A DNA stretch of 64,000 nt from Streptomyces carpinensis. GTDB taxonomy: Bacteria; Actinomycetota; Actinomycetes; Streptomycetales; Streptomycetaceae. The stretch is taken from the NCBI RefSeq assembly GCF_002154505.1, contig NZ_MUBM01000017.1, positions 1 through 64,000 of the forward strand, written 5' to 3'. A program made the position numbers and the translations under genes. The notes under the pieces are model-generated. The model did no database searches and had not been told where the DNA came from. It was given only the letters and a program-made list of their open reading frames with translations. Each line of letters opens with the position of its first letter. The first letter of the stretch is position 1. This document shows positions 17,522 to 26,558 of this stretch, one piece after another.

Positions 17522-18262
17522 ATGGACGCCATGCGAAGCAGTGGTGCGATACGCACGGCGGCCGTGGTGGCCCTGTGCGGTGCGGTGACGATGTCCCTGA
17601 CGTCCTGCGGCGGTTCCGGTCACAAGGGCGCGGCGGGCAGCGACCGGCGCACGGACGACGCACCGCCGCAGCCGACCGCCTGGAAGCGCGTGCCCGACAT
17701 CGGCGACCGGATGTGGCAGCGCATACCCGGCGACTCCCGCCAGGTCGTCGCCGTCTACGGCGCCGGACCCGACTCGCCGAACTCGACCGTCGAGCTCTTC
17801 GTCAAGCAGGGTTCCACCTGGAAGCGCGACCGGTCCTGGGCGGCGCACAACGGCAGGAAGGGCTGGACCGCGGACCACCACGAGGGCGACAAGCGCAGCC
17901 CCATCGGGGTGTTCACACTGAGCGACGCCGGCGGCGTCCTGGACGACCCGGGAGCCAAGCTGCCGTACACCAAGTCCGCCTCGTTCCAGGCACCCCACTA
18001 CTGGAACAAGGCGTACTGGCACGACTTCGACTACGTCATCGCCATCGACTACAACCGGGTCAAGGGCACCTCGCCCAACGACCCCACACGGCCCGAGGGA
18101 CAGAGCAAAGGCGGCAGCATCTGGCTGCACATGGACCACGGCAGCGGCACCTCGGCATGCGTGAGCCTGCCCAAGTCGGCGATGCAGTACCTGCTGCGCA
18201 CCCTCGACCCGCGACAGCACCCGGTCGTGGTGATGGGCGACACACAGGACCTCAAGGCCTGA
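17522..18262 (+). CDS. L,D-transpeptidase-like lipoprotein (YkuD fold)
   Basis: A 246-aa exported lipoprotein. A basic N-terminus and hydrophobic stretch end in the lipobox LTSC (about residues 27-30). The C-terminal half carries the YkuD catalytic signature as HMDHGSGTSACVSLP, with the nucleophile Cys preceded by Ala rather than Gly and the Arg after it absent. The predicted role is peptidoglycan cross-linking or editing outside the membrane. The start is uncertain: ATG 17522 has GGAA only 2 bases away, ATG 17531 has it 11 bases away. The 3' end overlaps the convergent ATPase gene by 11 bases. Confidence 0.8.
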   Translation: MDAMRSSGAIRTAAVVALCGAVTMSLTSCGGSGHKGAAGSDRRTDDAPPQPTAWKRVPDIGDRMWQRIPGDSRQVVAVYGAGPDSPNSTVELFVKQGSTWKRDRSWAAHNGRKGWTADHHEGDKRSPIGVFTLSDAGGVLDDPGAKLPYTKSASFQAPHYWNKAYWHDFDYVIAIDYNRVKGTSPNDPTRPEGQSKGGSIWLHMDHGSGTSACVSLPKSAMQYLLRTLDPRQHPVVVMGDTQDLKA

Positions 18263-18734
18263 CGGCGGACGCGTCGCCGACCGGGTCGCCGACCAGGGCG
18301 ACGCGGGCGATGACGCGTTTGCCCACGGGCTCCCGCCGCACCTCGAACCCCTGCACCACGGCCATCACGATCTCCAGGCCGTGCTGCCCGACCCGGCCCG
18401 GGTCGGCGGCCCGGGCCACCGGCAGCACCGGATCGCTGTCCCAGACCGCGACCTCCACCGCGTCACCGTCACCGGCGACCAGCAGGTCCATGAGGATGGG
18501 CCCGGAAGCGTACTTGCGAGCGTTGGTGACCAGTTCGCTGACCACCAGCTGGGTCAGGTCCATGGCCCGGTCGGAGACCGGCAGGGCGTGCTCGGCCCGT
18601 ACCCGGGTCAGAAAACCGACCGCGAGACGGCGGGCCTCGGCGATGCAGGTGCCGTCCCCGTGGAGGGCCGCCGCCGCACGTATCACGCCGGCGTCAGAGG
18701 CCTTGCCCTCACCTCCGAGGAGTACGGATTCCAT
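18252..18734 (-). CDS. Anti-sigma-type HATPase (RsbW-like)
   Basis: A 160-aa protein with the GHKL ATPase fold used by RsbW/SpoIIAB anti-sigma kinases. The N box appears as LTQLVVSELVTNARKYA (about residues 60-76), and the glycine-rich lid as GRVGQHGLEIV. ATG 18734 is preferred because AAGG is 8 bases upstream; longer frames lack family similarity. Many such single-domain proteins occur in Streptomyces and regulate sigma factors or anti-anti-sigma proteins. The partner is not adjacent. Confidence 0.85.
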   Translation of the reverse strand: MESVLLGGEGKASDAGVIRAAAALHGDGTCIAEARRLAVGFLTRVRAEHALPVSDRAMDLTQLVVSELVTNARKYASGPILMDLLVAGDGDAVEVAVWDSDPVLPVARAADPGRVGQHGLEIVMAVVQGFEVRREPVGKRVIARVALVGDPVGDASAVRP

Positions 18735-18976
18735 GTCCACCGCCTTCACCACGCTGTTCACCGGGCTGCGTATACCCCTTTTCCAGCCAGACACGCCCAG
18801 GCAGTTCCTGTCTGCTGTGTCACACCAGCACCGGCGGTGACGGCCGGCCGTCCGACAGTCCGGCCGTCCATCAACCGGACGGTCCGGCGGCGACGCGCCG
18901 ACCGCGTCTACCGTCTGTACCGCCGTGCGGCGAAGGTCGAGCGAGCCGAGTCGAACGTGTCGAGGGGAGACCGGAG

Positions 18977-19807
18977 ATGACGGAGGAGACGCCACAGCCG
19001 GGACCGGCGGCCCCCGGGGCCGTCGTCACGCTCCGGCAGGTGAGCGTACGCCGCTACACCACCGACCAGGTCATCCTCGACGACATCGACTGGACGGTCC
19101 GGCCCGGAGAGCACTGGGCGCTCCTGGGCGCCAACGGCGCCGGCAAGACCACACTGCTGCGCCTGCTCGGCGCCCTCATGCACCCCACCACCGGCGCCGT
19201 CGAGGTTCTGGGCAGCCGGCTCGGGCGGGTCGACGTGCGGGAACTGCGCGCCCGCATCGGGCATGTGACCTCGGCCCAGCGCGTGCCCCAGGACCTCGAC
19301 GCCCACACGGTCGTGCTGACCGGCCACACCGGCACCGTCCAGCCGCTGTGGCGGATGTACGACGAGCAGGTACGGCAGCGGGCCCACGAGCTCCTGGGCG
19401 AACTGGACATCAAGGAACTGGCGGACCGGCCGTACGGGGTCTGCTCGGGCGGACAGCGGGCGCGGATCCTCATCGCCAGGGCCCTGATGGCCGAGCCGGC
19501 CCTGCTGCTCCTGGACGAGCCGTTCAACGCCCTGGACCTGCCCTCCCGCGAGGATCTCGTCGAGGCCATGCACCGGCTGGCCGAGGGCCGTCCGCGGCTC
19601 GCCACCGTGACGGTCACCCACCATCTCGAGGAGCTGTCGCCCGCGGTCAGCCATGCGCTGCTGCTGCGCGAGGGGCGGGTCCTGACCCAGGGGCCGGTGG
19701 ACGAGGCGCTGACCGGCACGTGGCTGACGGCCTGCTTCGGCCGCCCCATCGCGGTGAACCGGCACGAGGGCCGCTGGTGGGCGTACTCCGGGCGGCAGGG
19801 CTCGTAA
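18977..19807 (+). CDS. Stand-alone ABC transporter ATP-binding protein
   Basis: A 276-aa ATPase. Walker A GANGAGKTT (about residues 53-61), signature CSGGQRAR (about 155-162), Walker B LLLLDEP and the H-loop VTHH are all intact. No permease or binding-protein gene lies next to it. The closest family type is the single-domain ModF/YlmA-like ATPase. GGGGAGACCGGAG before ATG 18977 gives a ribosome site. Transport substrate and partner are not visible. Confidence 0.88.
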   Translation: MTEETPQPGPAAPGAVVTLRQVSVRRYTTDQVILDDIDWTVRPGEHWALLGANGAGKTTLLRLLGALMHPTTGAVEVLGSRLGRVDVRELRARIGHVTSAQRVPQDLDAHTVVLTGHTGTVQPLWRMYDEQVRQRAHELLGELDIKELADRPYGVCSGGQRARILIARALMAEPALLLLDEPFNALDLPSREDLVEAMHRLAEGRPRLATVTVTHHLEELSPAVSHALLLREGRVLTQGPVDEALTGTWLTACFGRPIAVNRHEGRWWAYSGRQGS

Positions 19808-19915
19808 CGGTCGGTCACCGCCGGTTTCGTGGCACAGCGTGGCCGGATGCCGCTTTCCACTACCGGCAGTAACGTGATCAACTTTGCCTCCAGGCGCTCT
19901 CCACAACCGAGTTGA

Positions 19916-20119
<204 letters not shown>

Positions 20120-20129
20120 CCCGGCGGGA

Positions 20130-20166
20130 GCGGCGGCAGGACCGGAGGTGCCGGTCCTGCCGCCGC
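20130..20166 (+). terminator. Hairpin terminator after the small CxxC gene
   Basis: A perfect 16-bp stem (20130-20145 with 20151-20166) with the 5-base loop aggtg, beginning 10 bases after the stop at 20119. It may also end transcription from the minus side. Confidence 0.85.
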
Positions 20167-20188
20167 CGCGTTGCGGCCCGCGGTGTGG

Positions 20189-20383
20189 TCACCTGCGGCG
20201 CCCGATGCGCCGCAGCAGCAGGAAGCCCGCCATCACGAGCACCGCGCCCTCGACCGCCGGCCTCAGCCGCGTACCGGTCTCGGCCGACTTCCCCCGGCCT
20301 GCCGCTGGTCGGGTCCGGTCACCCGCGCAGCCGCGAGGTGCGTCCCACGGACGTGCTCCTGGACGTCGTGGCCGGGTGTTCAA
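20189..20383 (-). CDS. Possible small single-helix membrane protein
   Basis: A 64-aa frame whose C-terminal third (VEGAVLVMAGFLLLRRIGRRR) is a convincing membrane helix capped by positive residues, while the N-terminal part is Arg/Pro/Gly-rich and unconvincing. It resembles the C-terminus of small Streptomyces membrane proteins. No clear ribosome site is seen. It could be the remnant of a longer gene or a chance frame. Confidence 0.3.
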   Translation of the reverse strand: MNTRPRRPGARPWDAPRGCAGDRTRPAAGRGKSAETGTRLRPAVEGAVLVMAGFLLLRRIGRRR

Positions 20384-20549
20384 ACGTCTGCTTCATTCAC
20401 AGCAGCCTCATGGGCGCTCCGGTGGGCCGCCGACCGGGTGACGACGCCCTGGCAGTCGGGCCGCGCCGCTGCGCAATTGGGGGTCGACATGCCCGGACGC
20501 GCCGCCCCGGTTCTCCCACATACCGGCACAGAACGTGTGTTATTCATTC
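20384..20549. other. Region before the multicopper oxidase gene
   Basis: No gene is seen in this stretch. No Shine-Dalgarno sequence precedes ATG 20550, so the promoter of the oxidase gene must lie here, but no clear -35/-10 pair was recognised. Confidence 0.3.
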
Positions 20550-22181
20550 ATGCACTCACCTACGCGGCGCACCTTGCTCAGTGCCTCGATCCTGGCTGCC
20601 GGCTCGGGACTCCTCGGCGCCTGTTCCGGGTCCGACTCCAGGTCGGGCCCGCACCCGGGGACCTCGCGGGGTGCGGAGTCGGGCTCCGGCAGGGCCGGGC
20701 CTTTCGTGCCCAAGGGACCGAAGGGGTACGTGAACCCGTCCGACCCCGAGGTCCTCGCCGCCGAGCGGAAGCGCGGGGCCGGACCGGTGCGCACGTTCAA
20801 GCTCACCGCCGCCGAGACGTCGCACGACCTCGGCGGACACACCGTCAGGACGTGGACGTACGGGGACTCGATGCCCGGCAGGGTGGTCCGGATCACCAAA
20901 GGTGACATCGTGAATCTCACGCTCGCCAACCGCCTGCCCGTGTCGACGACGCTGCACTCGCACGGCGTGCGTCTGCGCTGCGACATGGACGGCGTGCCGG
21001 ATCTCACCCAGGCGGGCATCGAGCCCGGCGCGGAGTTCACCTACCGCTTCGCCGTGTCCCACCCGGGCACGTACTGGCTGCACTCGCACTCCGGCATGCA
21101 GCTCGACCGCGGCCTGTACGCGCCGCTGATCGTGGACGACCCCAAGGAGCCGCTCACGTACGACAAGGAGTGGATCGTCGTCCTGGACGACTGGGTGGAC
21201 GGTGTGGACGGCTCCACCCCGGACGGCGTGCTGACCCAGCTGCACAAGGGAAAGCGCCCGCCGATGGGCATGGACATGGGCGGCTCGGGCCAGCACCACG
21301 GATCCGCGGGCCGGCAGGCGCCGTCCGACACGGCCGGCGGCCCGTCGCGTGTGCTGCGGGGCTCCCACAGCGATCTGCTGCACAGCATGGGCGGCAATGT
21401 GAACTTCCCCTATTACCTGGTCAACGGCCGCCTGCCGCAGGCTCCCTCGGTCTTCAGGGCCCGCCCCGGGGAACGCATCCGGGTGCGGATCATCAACGCC
21501 GCCGCCGACACCGCCTTCAGGGTGGCCCTGGGCGGGCACCAGATGACGATCACGCACACCGACGGCTACCCGGTCCAGCACAAGAACACGGACGCCCTGC
21601 TTCTGGGCATGGCCGAGCGCTACGACGTCCTGATCACCGCCCAGGACGGAGTGTTCCCCCTGGTCGCGATGGCCGAGGGCAAGAAGGCCAGGGCGCTGGC
21701 GGTGCTGCGTACCGACCAGGGCAGAACACTGCCCACGCCCTCCGTGTACCCCGACGAACTGGACGGCCAGATCGTGCTGGCCCGGCGCCTGGTGCCGGAC
21801 GAGTCCGTGGCCTACAGCGACCGCAAGCCGGACCGGCAGATCCGGATCAGGCTGACCGGCAACATGAGGCAGTTCAACTGGAGCTTCGACCACAAGCCGT
21901 ACTCCGTCGAGCAACGCCATCCCGTCCACCAGGACGAACGGGTCCGGCTCACGCTCATCAACGCCACCGACATGTGGCACCCGCTGCATCTGCACGGTCA
22001 CACGTTCGCCATGACCGGCCTCGATGCCGTCGGCGCACGCAAGGACACGGCGATCGTGCTGCCGCACCGCAAGCTCGTGGTCGACTTCTACGCCGACAAC
22101 CCCGGTCTGTGGATGGTGCACTGCCACAACCAGTACCACTCCGAGTCCGGCATGATGACCATCCTCGGCTACCGCAGATGA
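20550..22181 (+). CDS. Tat-exported multicopper oxidase
   Basis: A 543-aa multicopper oxidase. The N-terminus has a twin-arginine SPTRRTLL and a hydrophobic stretch ending in LLGAC, so it is a likely Tat lipoprotein. Copper ligands are complete: HSHG, WLHSHSG, HPLHLHGH and the C-terminal HCHNQYHSESGMM, which includes the type 1 Met. A Met/His-rich insert (MGMDMGGSGQHHG) near residue 240 resembles copper-binding loops of CueO-like enzymes. ATG 20550 is chosen because it begins the signal peptide. It overlaps the next gene by 4 bases. The likely role is copper detoxification or phenol oxidation outside the membrane. Confidence 0.9.
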   Translation: MHSPTRRTLLSASILAAGSGLLGACSGSDSRSGPHPGTSRGAESGSGRAGPFVPKGPKGYVNPSDPEVLAAERKRGAGPVRTFKLTAAETSHDLGGHTVRTWTYGDSMPGRVVRITKGDIVNLTLANRLPVSTTLHSHGVRLRCDMDGVPDLTQAGIEPGAEFTYRFAVSHPGTYWLHSHSGMQLDRGLYAPLIVDDPKEPLTYDKEWIVVLDDWVDGVDGSTPDGVLTQLHKGKRPPMGMDMGGSGQHHGSAGRQAPSDTAGGPSRVLRGSHSDLLHSMGGNVNFPYYLVNGRLPQAPSVFRARPGERIRVRIINAAADTAFRVALGGHQMTITHTDGYPVQHKNTDALLLGMAERYDVLITAQDGVFPLVAMAEGKKARALAVLRTDQGRTLPTPSVYPDELDGQIVLARRLVPDESVAYSDRKPDRQIRIRLTGNMRQFNWSFDHKPYSVEQRHPVHQDERVRLTLINATDMWHPLHLHGHTFAMTGLDAVGARKDTAIVLPHRKLVVDFYADNPGLWMVHCHNQYHSESGMMTILGYRR

Positions 22182-22870
22182 CGAGCACGTCCGCGGAGAC
22201 CGGGCCGGCGCAGCAGGCGCTTCGGACTCCGTGGGCGGCCGGGCTCGCGGGGGTCCTGTTCGCGCTGCTGCTGGCGGCGGCGATGGTGCTGATCCGGCTG
22301 GGCATTCCGGAGGGCTCGGGAGCGGTCACCGCCCGGGGGTTCACCGACTCGGCCCAGCGCGACGCGGTACGGACGGCGCTCGCTCTCGTGCCGCTGGCCG
22401 GGATCTTCTTCCTCTGGTTCGTCGGGGTGCTGCGCAACCACGTCGGGGCGGCCGAGGACAAGTTCGTGGCCACCGTCTTCCTGGGCAGTGGCCTCGTCTT
22501 CGTGGCCACGATGTTCGGGGCCGCCGCGGCCGGCACCGCCGTACTGGCCGTCGGGCACCCGTCCGGTGCGTCGCCGAGCCCGGCCGCCTGGGACTTCGGC
22601 CGCCACTTCGCGTTCACGCTGATGACCGAATACGCGATGCGGATGGCGTCCGTCTTCACTTGCTCGCTGTCGGTCATGGGGCACCGGCTGAGGATCCTGC
22701 CGCGGTGGCTGACCGTGCTGGGCCTGCTCGTCGCCCTGACACTGCTGTTCCTCTCGTCGAACGTGCCCTGGGCCGAACTGGTCTTCCCGGCCTGGGCGCT
22801 GATTCTGAGCTCGCACATCCTCGTGGTGACCGGCCGCCGCCCCGGCCCGGGTGCCGCTCCGGCGGCCTGA
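22178..22870 (+). CDS. Polytopic membrane protein coupled to the multicopper oxidase
   Basis: A 230-aa protein with about six membrane helices and no recognised domain. Its ATG overlaps the oxidase TGA (ATGA), so it is translationally coupled and probably works with that enzyme. Helix 3 to 5 contain conserved-looking polar residues (DFGRHFAFTLMTEYAMRM), a possible cofactor or metal site. No function is assigned beyond the operon link. Confidence 0.75.
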   Translation: MTSTSAETGPAQQALRTPWAAGLAGVLFALLLAAAMVLIRLGIPEGSGAVTARGFTDSAQRDAVRTALALVPLAGIFFLWFVGVLRNHVGAAEDKFVATVFLGSGLVFVATMFGAAAAGTAVLAVGHPSGASPSPAAWDFGRHFAFTLMTEYAMRMASVFTCSLSVMGHRLRILPRWLTVLGLLVALTLLFLSSNVPWAELVFPAWALILSSHILVVTGRRPGPGAAPAA

Positions 22871-22892
22871 CGCCCGACGGCGCCGCGCCGAC

Positions 22893-22914
22893 GCCGGCCG
22901 GCAACCTGGCCGGC
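22893..22914 (+). terminator. Weak hairpin after the oxidase unit
   Basis: GCCGGCC and GGCCGGC form a 7-bp stem with an 8-base loop, 22 bases after the stop at 22870. GC-only stems are common in this genome, so the call is tentative. Confidence 0.35.
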
Positions 22915-22929
22915 TGCGCCGCCGCCGAC

Positions 22930-23023
22930 GCCCGGGCGAACCTGTGTCCTACCCGAGCCCCGGCGACTGTCGTTCTGCTGTGTTCTGCCCGGCGAACCTG
23001 TCTGCCGCCCGAGCCCGGCGACC
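22930..23023 (+). repeat. Imperfect ~38-bp direct repeat pair
   Basis: The stretch 22930-22969 recurs imperfectly at 22987-23023 (shared blocks GCGAACCTGT and CCCGAGCCC plus GGCGAC). It lies in the 336-base gap between the oxidase unit and the ferredoxin gene, which holds no gene. Confidence 0.5.
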
Positions 23024-23054
23024 TGCGAGCGGTGGCCGTCCGCGTCCGGGTCGT

Positions 23055-23096
23055 CACTCCTTCGGCGGCTCCCCGCACTCCTTCGGCGGGTCCCCG
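23055..23096 (+). repeat. 21-bp tandem duplication
   Basis: Two adjacent 21-base copies (23055-23075 and 23076-23096), differing at one base, each containing CTCCTTCGGCGG. It lies in the leader region of the P450 operon, about 110 bases before the ferredoxin start. Confidence 0.7.
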
Positions 23097-23206
23097 CGCG
23101 CGGGCGGCCGGGCGCGCCTTCGATCCTGGCGGGGGGAAGATGACCACCGTCCGAGGCTGCCGGCCGAGCAGGTGGTCGCCGAGGACCTGGCCGCCGGAAG
23201 GGCGGG

Positions 23207-23458
23207 ATGCCAATGAGGCTTGTCGTCGATCTCAACAAGTGCCAGGGATACGCACAGTGCGCGTTCCTCGCGCCGGACGTGTTCACCATGCACGGCGAGG
23301 AGACGCTCGTCTACAGCCCCTGGGCCGACGAGGAGCAGCGGGAGAAGGTGGCACGGGCCGTGGCGGCCTGCCCGGTGCAGGCGATCACGGCGGACGGACT
23401 CGACGGGGCGGGCGACCGGTCCACCGGTGCCGCGCAGGGGGCGTCCGATGCCCGCTGA
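23207..23458 (+). CDS. 3Fe-4S ferredoxin for the P450 system
   Basis: An 83-aa ferredoxin. Three cluster Cys are visible: Cys at CQGYAQC (two, five residues apart) and CPVQA near the end, the pattern of [3Fe-4S] ferredoxins that serve actinobacterial P450s. The starts at 23207 and 23213 are both possible; GGAAGG at 23196-23201 is 5 and 11 bases away. It overlaps the reductase gene by 11 bases and the P450 follows, forming a complete electron-transfer unit. Confidence 0.9.
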   Translation: MPMRLVVDLNKCQGYAQCAFLAPDVFTMHGEETLVYSPWADEEQREKVARAVAACPVQAITADGLDGAGDRSTGAAQGASDAR

Positions 23459-24842
23459 GGAGTTCCACGAATGGCTCAGGCGCGAGGGGCGCATCGTCGT
23501 CGTGGGTGCCTCGCTGGCCGGCCTGCGGGCAGCCGAGACATTGCGCGCCGAGGGTTTCGCCGGCTCGCTGACCATGATCGGCGACGAGCCGTACCAGCCG
23601 TACGACCGTCCGCCGCTGTCCAAGGCGGTGCTGCTCGGCAAGGCGTCGCCGGACCACACGGAGCTGCCCCGGCGCCGTGACATCGACGCCACCTGGCGGC
23701 TGGGCGTGGCCGCGACCGGCCTCGACCTGGCGGCCAAGCGGGTGCGGCTCGCCGACGGCGACGAGGTGCCCTACGACCGCCTGCTCATCGCGACCGGAGT
23801 GCGCGCACGACCGTGGCCGAAGGAGGAGGAGGCCCAGCTCGACGGGGTCTTCGTGCTTCGTACCCGGGACGACGCCGTCCGGCTGCACCGGCGGCTGAAG
23901 GCCGCACCGCGTCGCGTGTTCGTCATCGGTGCCGGATTCACCGGGTCCGAGATCGCCTCCGCCTGCCGGGACCAGGGCATCGCCGTCAGCGTGGCGGAGC
24001 GCGCCGACGGTCCGCTGGTGGGCGCCCTCGGCGGGGTGATCGGCGCGGTGGCCGCGGAACTGCACCGTGACAACGGGGTGGACCTGCGCACCGGGGTCAT
24101 GGTCACCGGCCTGGAGGGCGACTCGGTCGGACGGGTGCGCGCCGCCCATCTGTCCGACGGCAGCGTGGTCGAGACGGACGTCGTGGTCGTCTCGCTGGGG
24201 GCGACCCGCAACACCGACTGGCTGACCGGTTCCGGGCTGGGCGCCGGACCGCGCGGCATCGCCTGCGACGCGGGCTGCCGGGCCTTCGACTTCCGTGGCA
24301 TCGTCACCGACGACGTGTTCGTGGCCGGCGACGTCGCCCGTTCCCCGCACCCGCTGTTCGGCTACCAGTTCCTCTCCCTGGAGCACTGGGGCAACGCCGT
24401 GGCCCAGGCCGAGGTGGCCGCGCACAACATGATCAGCCCCAGTTCCGACCGGCGCCCGCACATGTGGGTGCCCGCGTTCTGGTCCTCGCAGTTCGGTGTG
24501 AACATCAAGTCGATCGGTGTTCCGTCCATGGGCGACGAGATCATGATCACGCAGGGTTCGCTCGCCGAGCGCCGGTTCGTCGGGGTCTACGGCTACCAGG
24601 GGCGGATCATCGCCGCGGTGAGCTTCGACAACACGCGGTGGCTGGAGTTCTACGAGCGGCAGATCGAGATGGGCGCGCCGTTCCCGGTGGAGTACCCGAC
24701 GGTGGACCGCCGGCCCGAGGGCCGCAAGCCGGTTCCGGCCGACTTCCCCGACCCGTCGCTGCCGACCCACGGTCCGACCGTGACGCTCAGCGGTTACTCC
24801 CCCTCCGACCGGCGCCTGGTCTTCACCCCGGCCCGCCACTGA
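23448..24842 (+). CDS. FAD-dependent ferredoxin reductase
   Basis: A 464-aa reductase of the pyridine nucleotide-disulfide fold without a redox disulfide. The FAD fold VVVGASLAGLRAAETLR (about residues 17-33), the central NAD fold VIGAGFTGSEIAS (about 158-170) and VFVAGDVARS (about 288-297) are typical of rubredoxin/ferredoxin reductases. The C-terminus extends about 40 residues beyond the usual end. It overlaps the ferredoxin gene and precedes the P450, so it should pass electrons from NAD(P)H to that ferredoxin. Confidence 0.88.
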   Translation: MPAEEFHEWLRREGRIVVVGASLAGLRAAETLRAEGFAGSLTMIGDEPYQPYDRPPLSKAVLLGKASPDHTELPRRRDIDATWRLGVAATGLDLAAKRVRLADGDEVPYDRLLIATGVRARPWPKEEEAQLDGVFVLRTRDDAVRLHRRLKAAPRRVFVIGAGFTGSEIASACRDQGIAVSVAERADGPLVGALGGVIGAVAAELHRDNGVDLRTGVMVTGLEGDSVGRVRAAHLSDGSVVETDVVVVSLGATRNTDWLTGSGLGAGPRGIACDAGCRAFDFRGIVTDDVFVAGDVARSPHPLFGYQFLSLEHWGNAVAQAEVAAHNMISPSSDRRPHMWVPAFWSSQFGVNIKSIGVPSMGDEIMITQGSLAERRFVGVYGYQGRIIAAVSFDNTRWLEFYERQIEMGAPFPVEYPTVDRRPEGRKPVPADFPDPSLPTHGPTVTLSGYSPSDRRLVFTPARH

Positions 24843-24864
24843 CCTCCCGACCCGAGGACCTCCC

Positions 24865-26103
24865 ATGACGCACGCCTCGCTCCTGCGCCGGATCACCGAC
24901 TTCTCCAGCCGCGCCGACCCGTATCCGCTGTACGAGGAGCTCCGCCGGACGCCGGTGCTGCACGAGGAGGAGGGAGGTCCATACGTCATCAGCTCGTACT
25001 ACGACATCCTGGGCCTGCTCCACGACCCCCGGATCAGCTCCGACGCCACCAATCTCATCGCGCCGGGCGCGGACGAGCTGTCGGATCCGGAGGCCACCGG
25101 CCTGCCGCCGAGCTTCATCCGGCTCGATCCGCCCGAGCACGACCGGCTGCGGCGGATCGCCAACGGCTCCTTCGGCCCGCCGCACCGGCCGCGCCGGATC
25201 GACTCCATGCGCGGCGAGCTCCGCCGGATCGTCACCGAGCTCATCGACGGCATCGGGGACGCCCGGCGGATCGACCTCGTCGACCAGTTCGCGTACCCCT
25301 TCCCGGTGACCGTGATCTGCCGGCTGCTCGGAGTGCCGAGGGAGGACGAGCCGCGCTTTCGCGCCTGGGTCGACCCGATCGTCGCCGCGCTGGATCCGGA
25401 GAGCCGGGACAACCCCGAGGCACCGGTCCAGCGGGCCGCGCAGGAGGCACGGGTCCAGCTCGGCATGTACCTGGCCGGGCTGGTCGAGCAGCGCACCAGG
25501 GAGCCACGCGAGGACATGCTGTCCGACCTGGTCGTCAGCCATGGCCCCGACGGCTCGATGTCGATGATGGAGGTGCTCAGCACGGCCGTCCTGCTGCTGA
25601 TCGCCGGGCACGAGACGACGGTCAACCTCATCACCAACGGCATGCTCACCCTGCTGCGTCACCCCGTGCACCTGGAACGGCTGCGTGAGGACCCGGGGGT
25701 GGCCGCCAACATCGTCGAGGAACTGCTGCGTTACGAGCCGCCGGTGCAGCTGGTGCCGCAGCGCACCTGCATCACGGACATCGAGCTGCGCGGCGTCACG
25801 ATCCCCAAGGGCTCGCGGATCTGGCTCGTCCTGGCCGCGGGCAACCGGGACCCGGAGCGGTTCAAGGATCCGGACCGGTTCGACCCGGACCGCGAGGACC
25901 TTCAGCACCTCGGTTTCGGCAGCGGCATCCACAGCTGCTTCGGCGCGCCGCTGGCCCGGGTGGAGACGCAGATCGCGCTCGTCGAACTGGCTCGTCGCCT
26001 CGACAACCCGCGCCTGGTCGAGGACCCGCCGCCGTACCGGGAGAACGCGGTGCTGCGCGGCCCGCGGCATCTGAACCTCGACATCGACGGGGTGCGTCCC
26101 TGA
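24865..26103 (+). CDS. Cytochrome P450
   Basis: A 412-aa soluble P450. The oxygen-binding AGHETT is at residues 247-252, ExxR at 286-289 (EELLR), and the haem loop FGSGIHSCFGAPLAR has Cys358 as proximal ligand. GAGGACC before ATG 24865 is the ribosome site, 22 bases after the reductase gene. Ferredoxin, reductase and P450 form one operon, so it should be active without other partners. No biosynthetic neighbour reveals the substrate; xenobiotic or secondary metabolite hydroxylation are both possible. Confidence 0.92.
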   Translation: MTHASLLRRITDFSSRADPYPLYEELRRTPVLHEEEGGPYVISSYYDILGLLHDPRISSDATNLIAPGADELSDPEATGLPPSFIRLDPPEHDRLRRIANGSFGPPHRPRRIDSMRGELRRIVTELIDGIGDARRIDLVDQFAYPFPVTVICRLLGVPREDEPRFRAWVDPIVAALDPESRDNPEAPVQRAAQEARVQLGMYLAGLVEQRTREPREDMLSDLVVSHGPDGSMSMMEVLSTAVLLLIAGHETTVNLITNGMLTLLRHPVHLERLREDPGVAANIVEELLRYEPPVQLVPQRTCITDIELRGVTIPKGSRIWLVLAAGNRDPERFKDPDRFDPDREDLQHLGFGSGIHSCFGAPLARVETQIALVELARRLDNPRLVEDPPPYRENAVLRGPRHLNLDIDGVRP

Positions 26104-26200
26104 CGTCTCGCACGGGCATCCGCCGTCTGGCTTCGGCGGTCGATCGGGCTTCGGCGGCCGGTCGCGCAGCGTACGGGGTCGATTACACCGAAGATTCTTC

Positions 26201-26228
26201 TGGACAACTTAGAAAAATCAGACAAAAT
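26201..26228 (+). promoter_or_regulatory. Probable vegetative promoter of the small zinc-ribbon gene
   Basis: TGGACA (26201-26206) and CAAAAT (26223-26228) with a 16-base spacer inside an unusually AT-rich stretch. It precedes the gene at 26270, whose ribosome site AAGGAG lies at 26254-26259. Confidence 0.5.
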
Positions 26229-26269
26229 GGTGTGACGTCCACCACGCGACTTCAAGGAGCCGCCTCCGC

Positions 26270-26470
26270 ATGGCGTACGGAGCCCACCACAGCCCCACCC
26301 CGCCTCCCCACCCCGATCTGAGCCTTGCCCGTGACTGCGAGCACTGCCTGGGGTGGGGAACCGTCATCACCCGCGACGGCCAGCACGAGTTGTGCGACAC
26401 CTGCCAGCCAGAACCCGGATACGGCGACCCGCCGTTCGGCCCGCCCACGCACCGGCGGTTCCCCGGCTGA
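26270..26470 (+). CDS. Small double-CxxC protein
   Basis: A 66-aa Pro-rich protein with CEHC and CDTC motifs about 20 residues apart, a probable zinc ribbon. AAGGAG about 10 bases upstream and an AT-rich promoter support expression. Small proteins with this spacing are common in Streptomyces and have no known function. Confidence 0.7.
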   Translation: MAYGAHHSPTPPPHPDLSLARDCEHCLGWGTVITRDGQHELCDTCQPEPGYGDPPFGPPTHRRFPG

Positions 26471-26558
26471 GCCCGACACCGGCGCGTCCGAGTGGTGCGA
26501 CCTTCGGCACGGTCGTAGCGTCAGTACAGAGATCAGATGTCGTCGGCTGGGAGTGATC

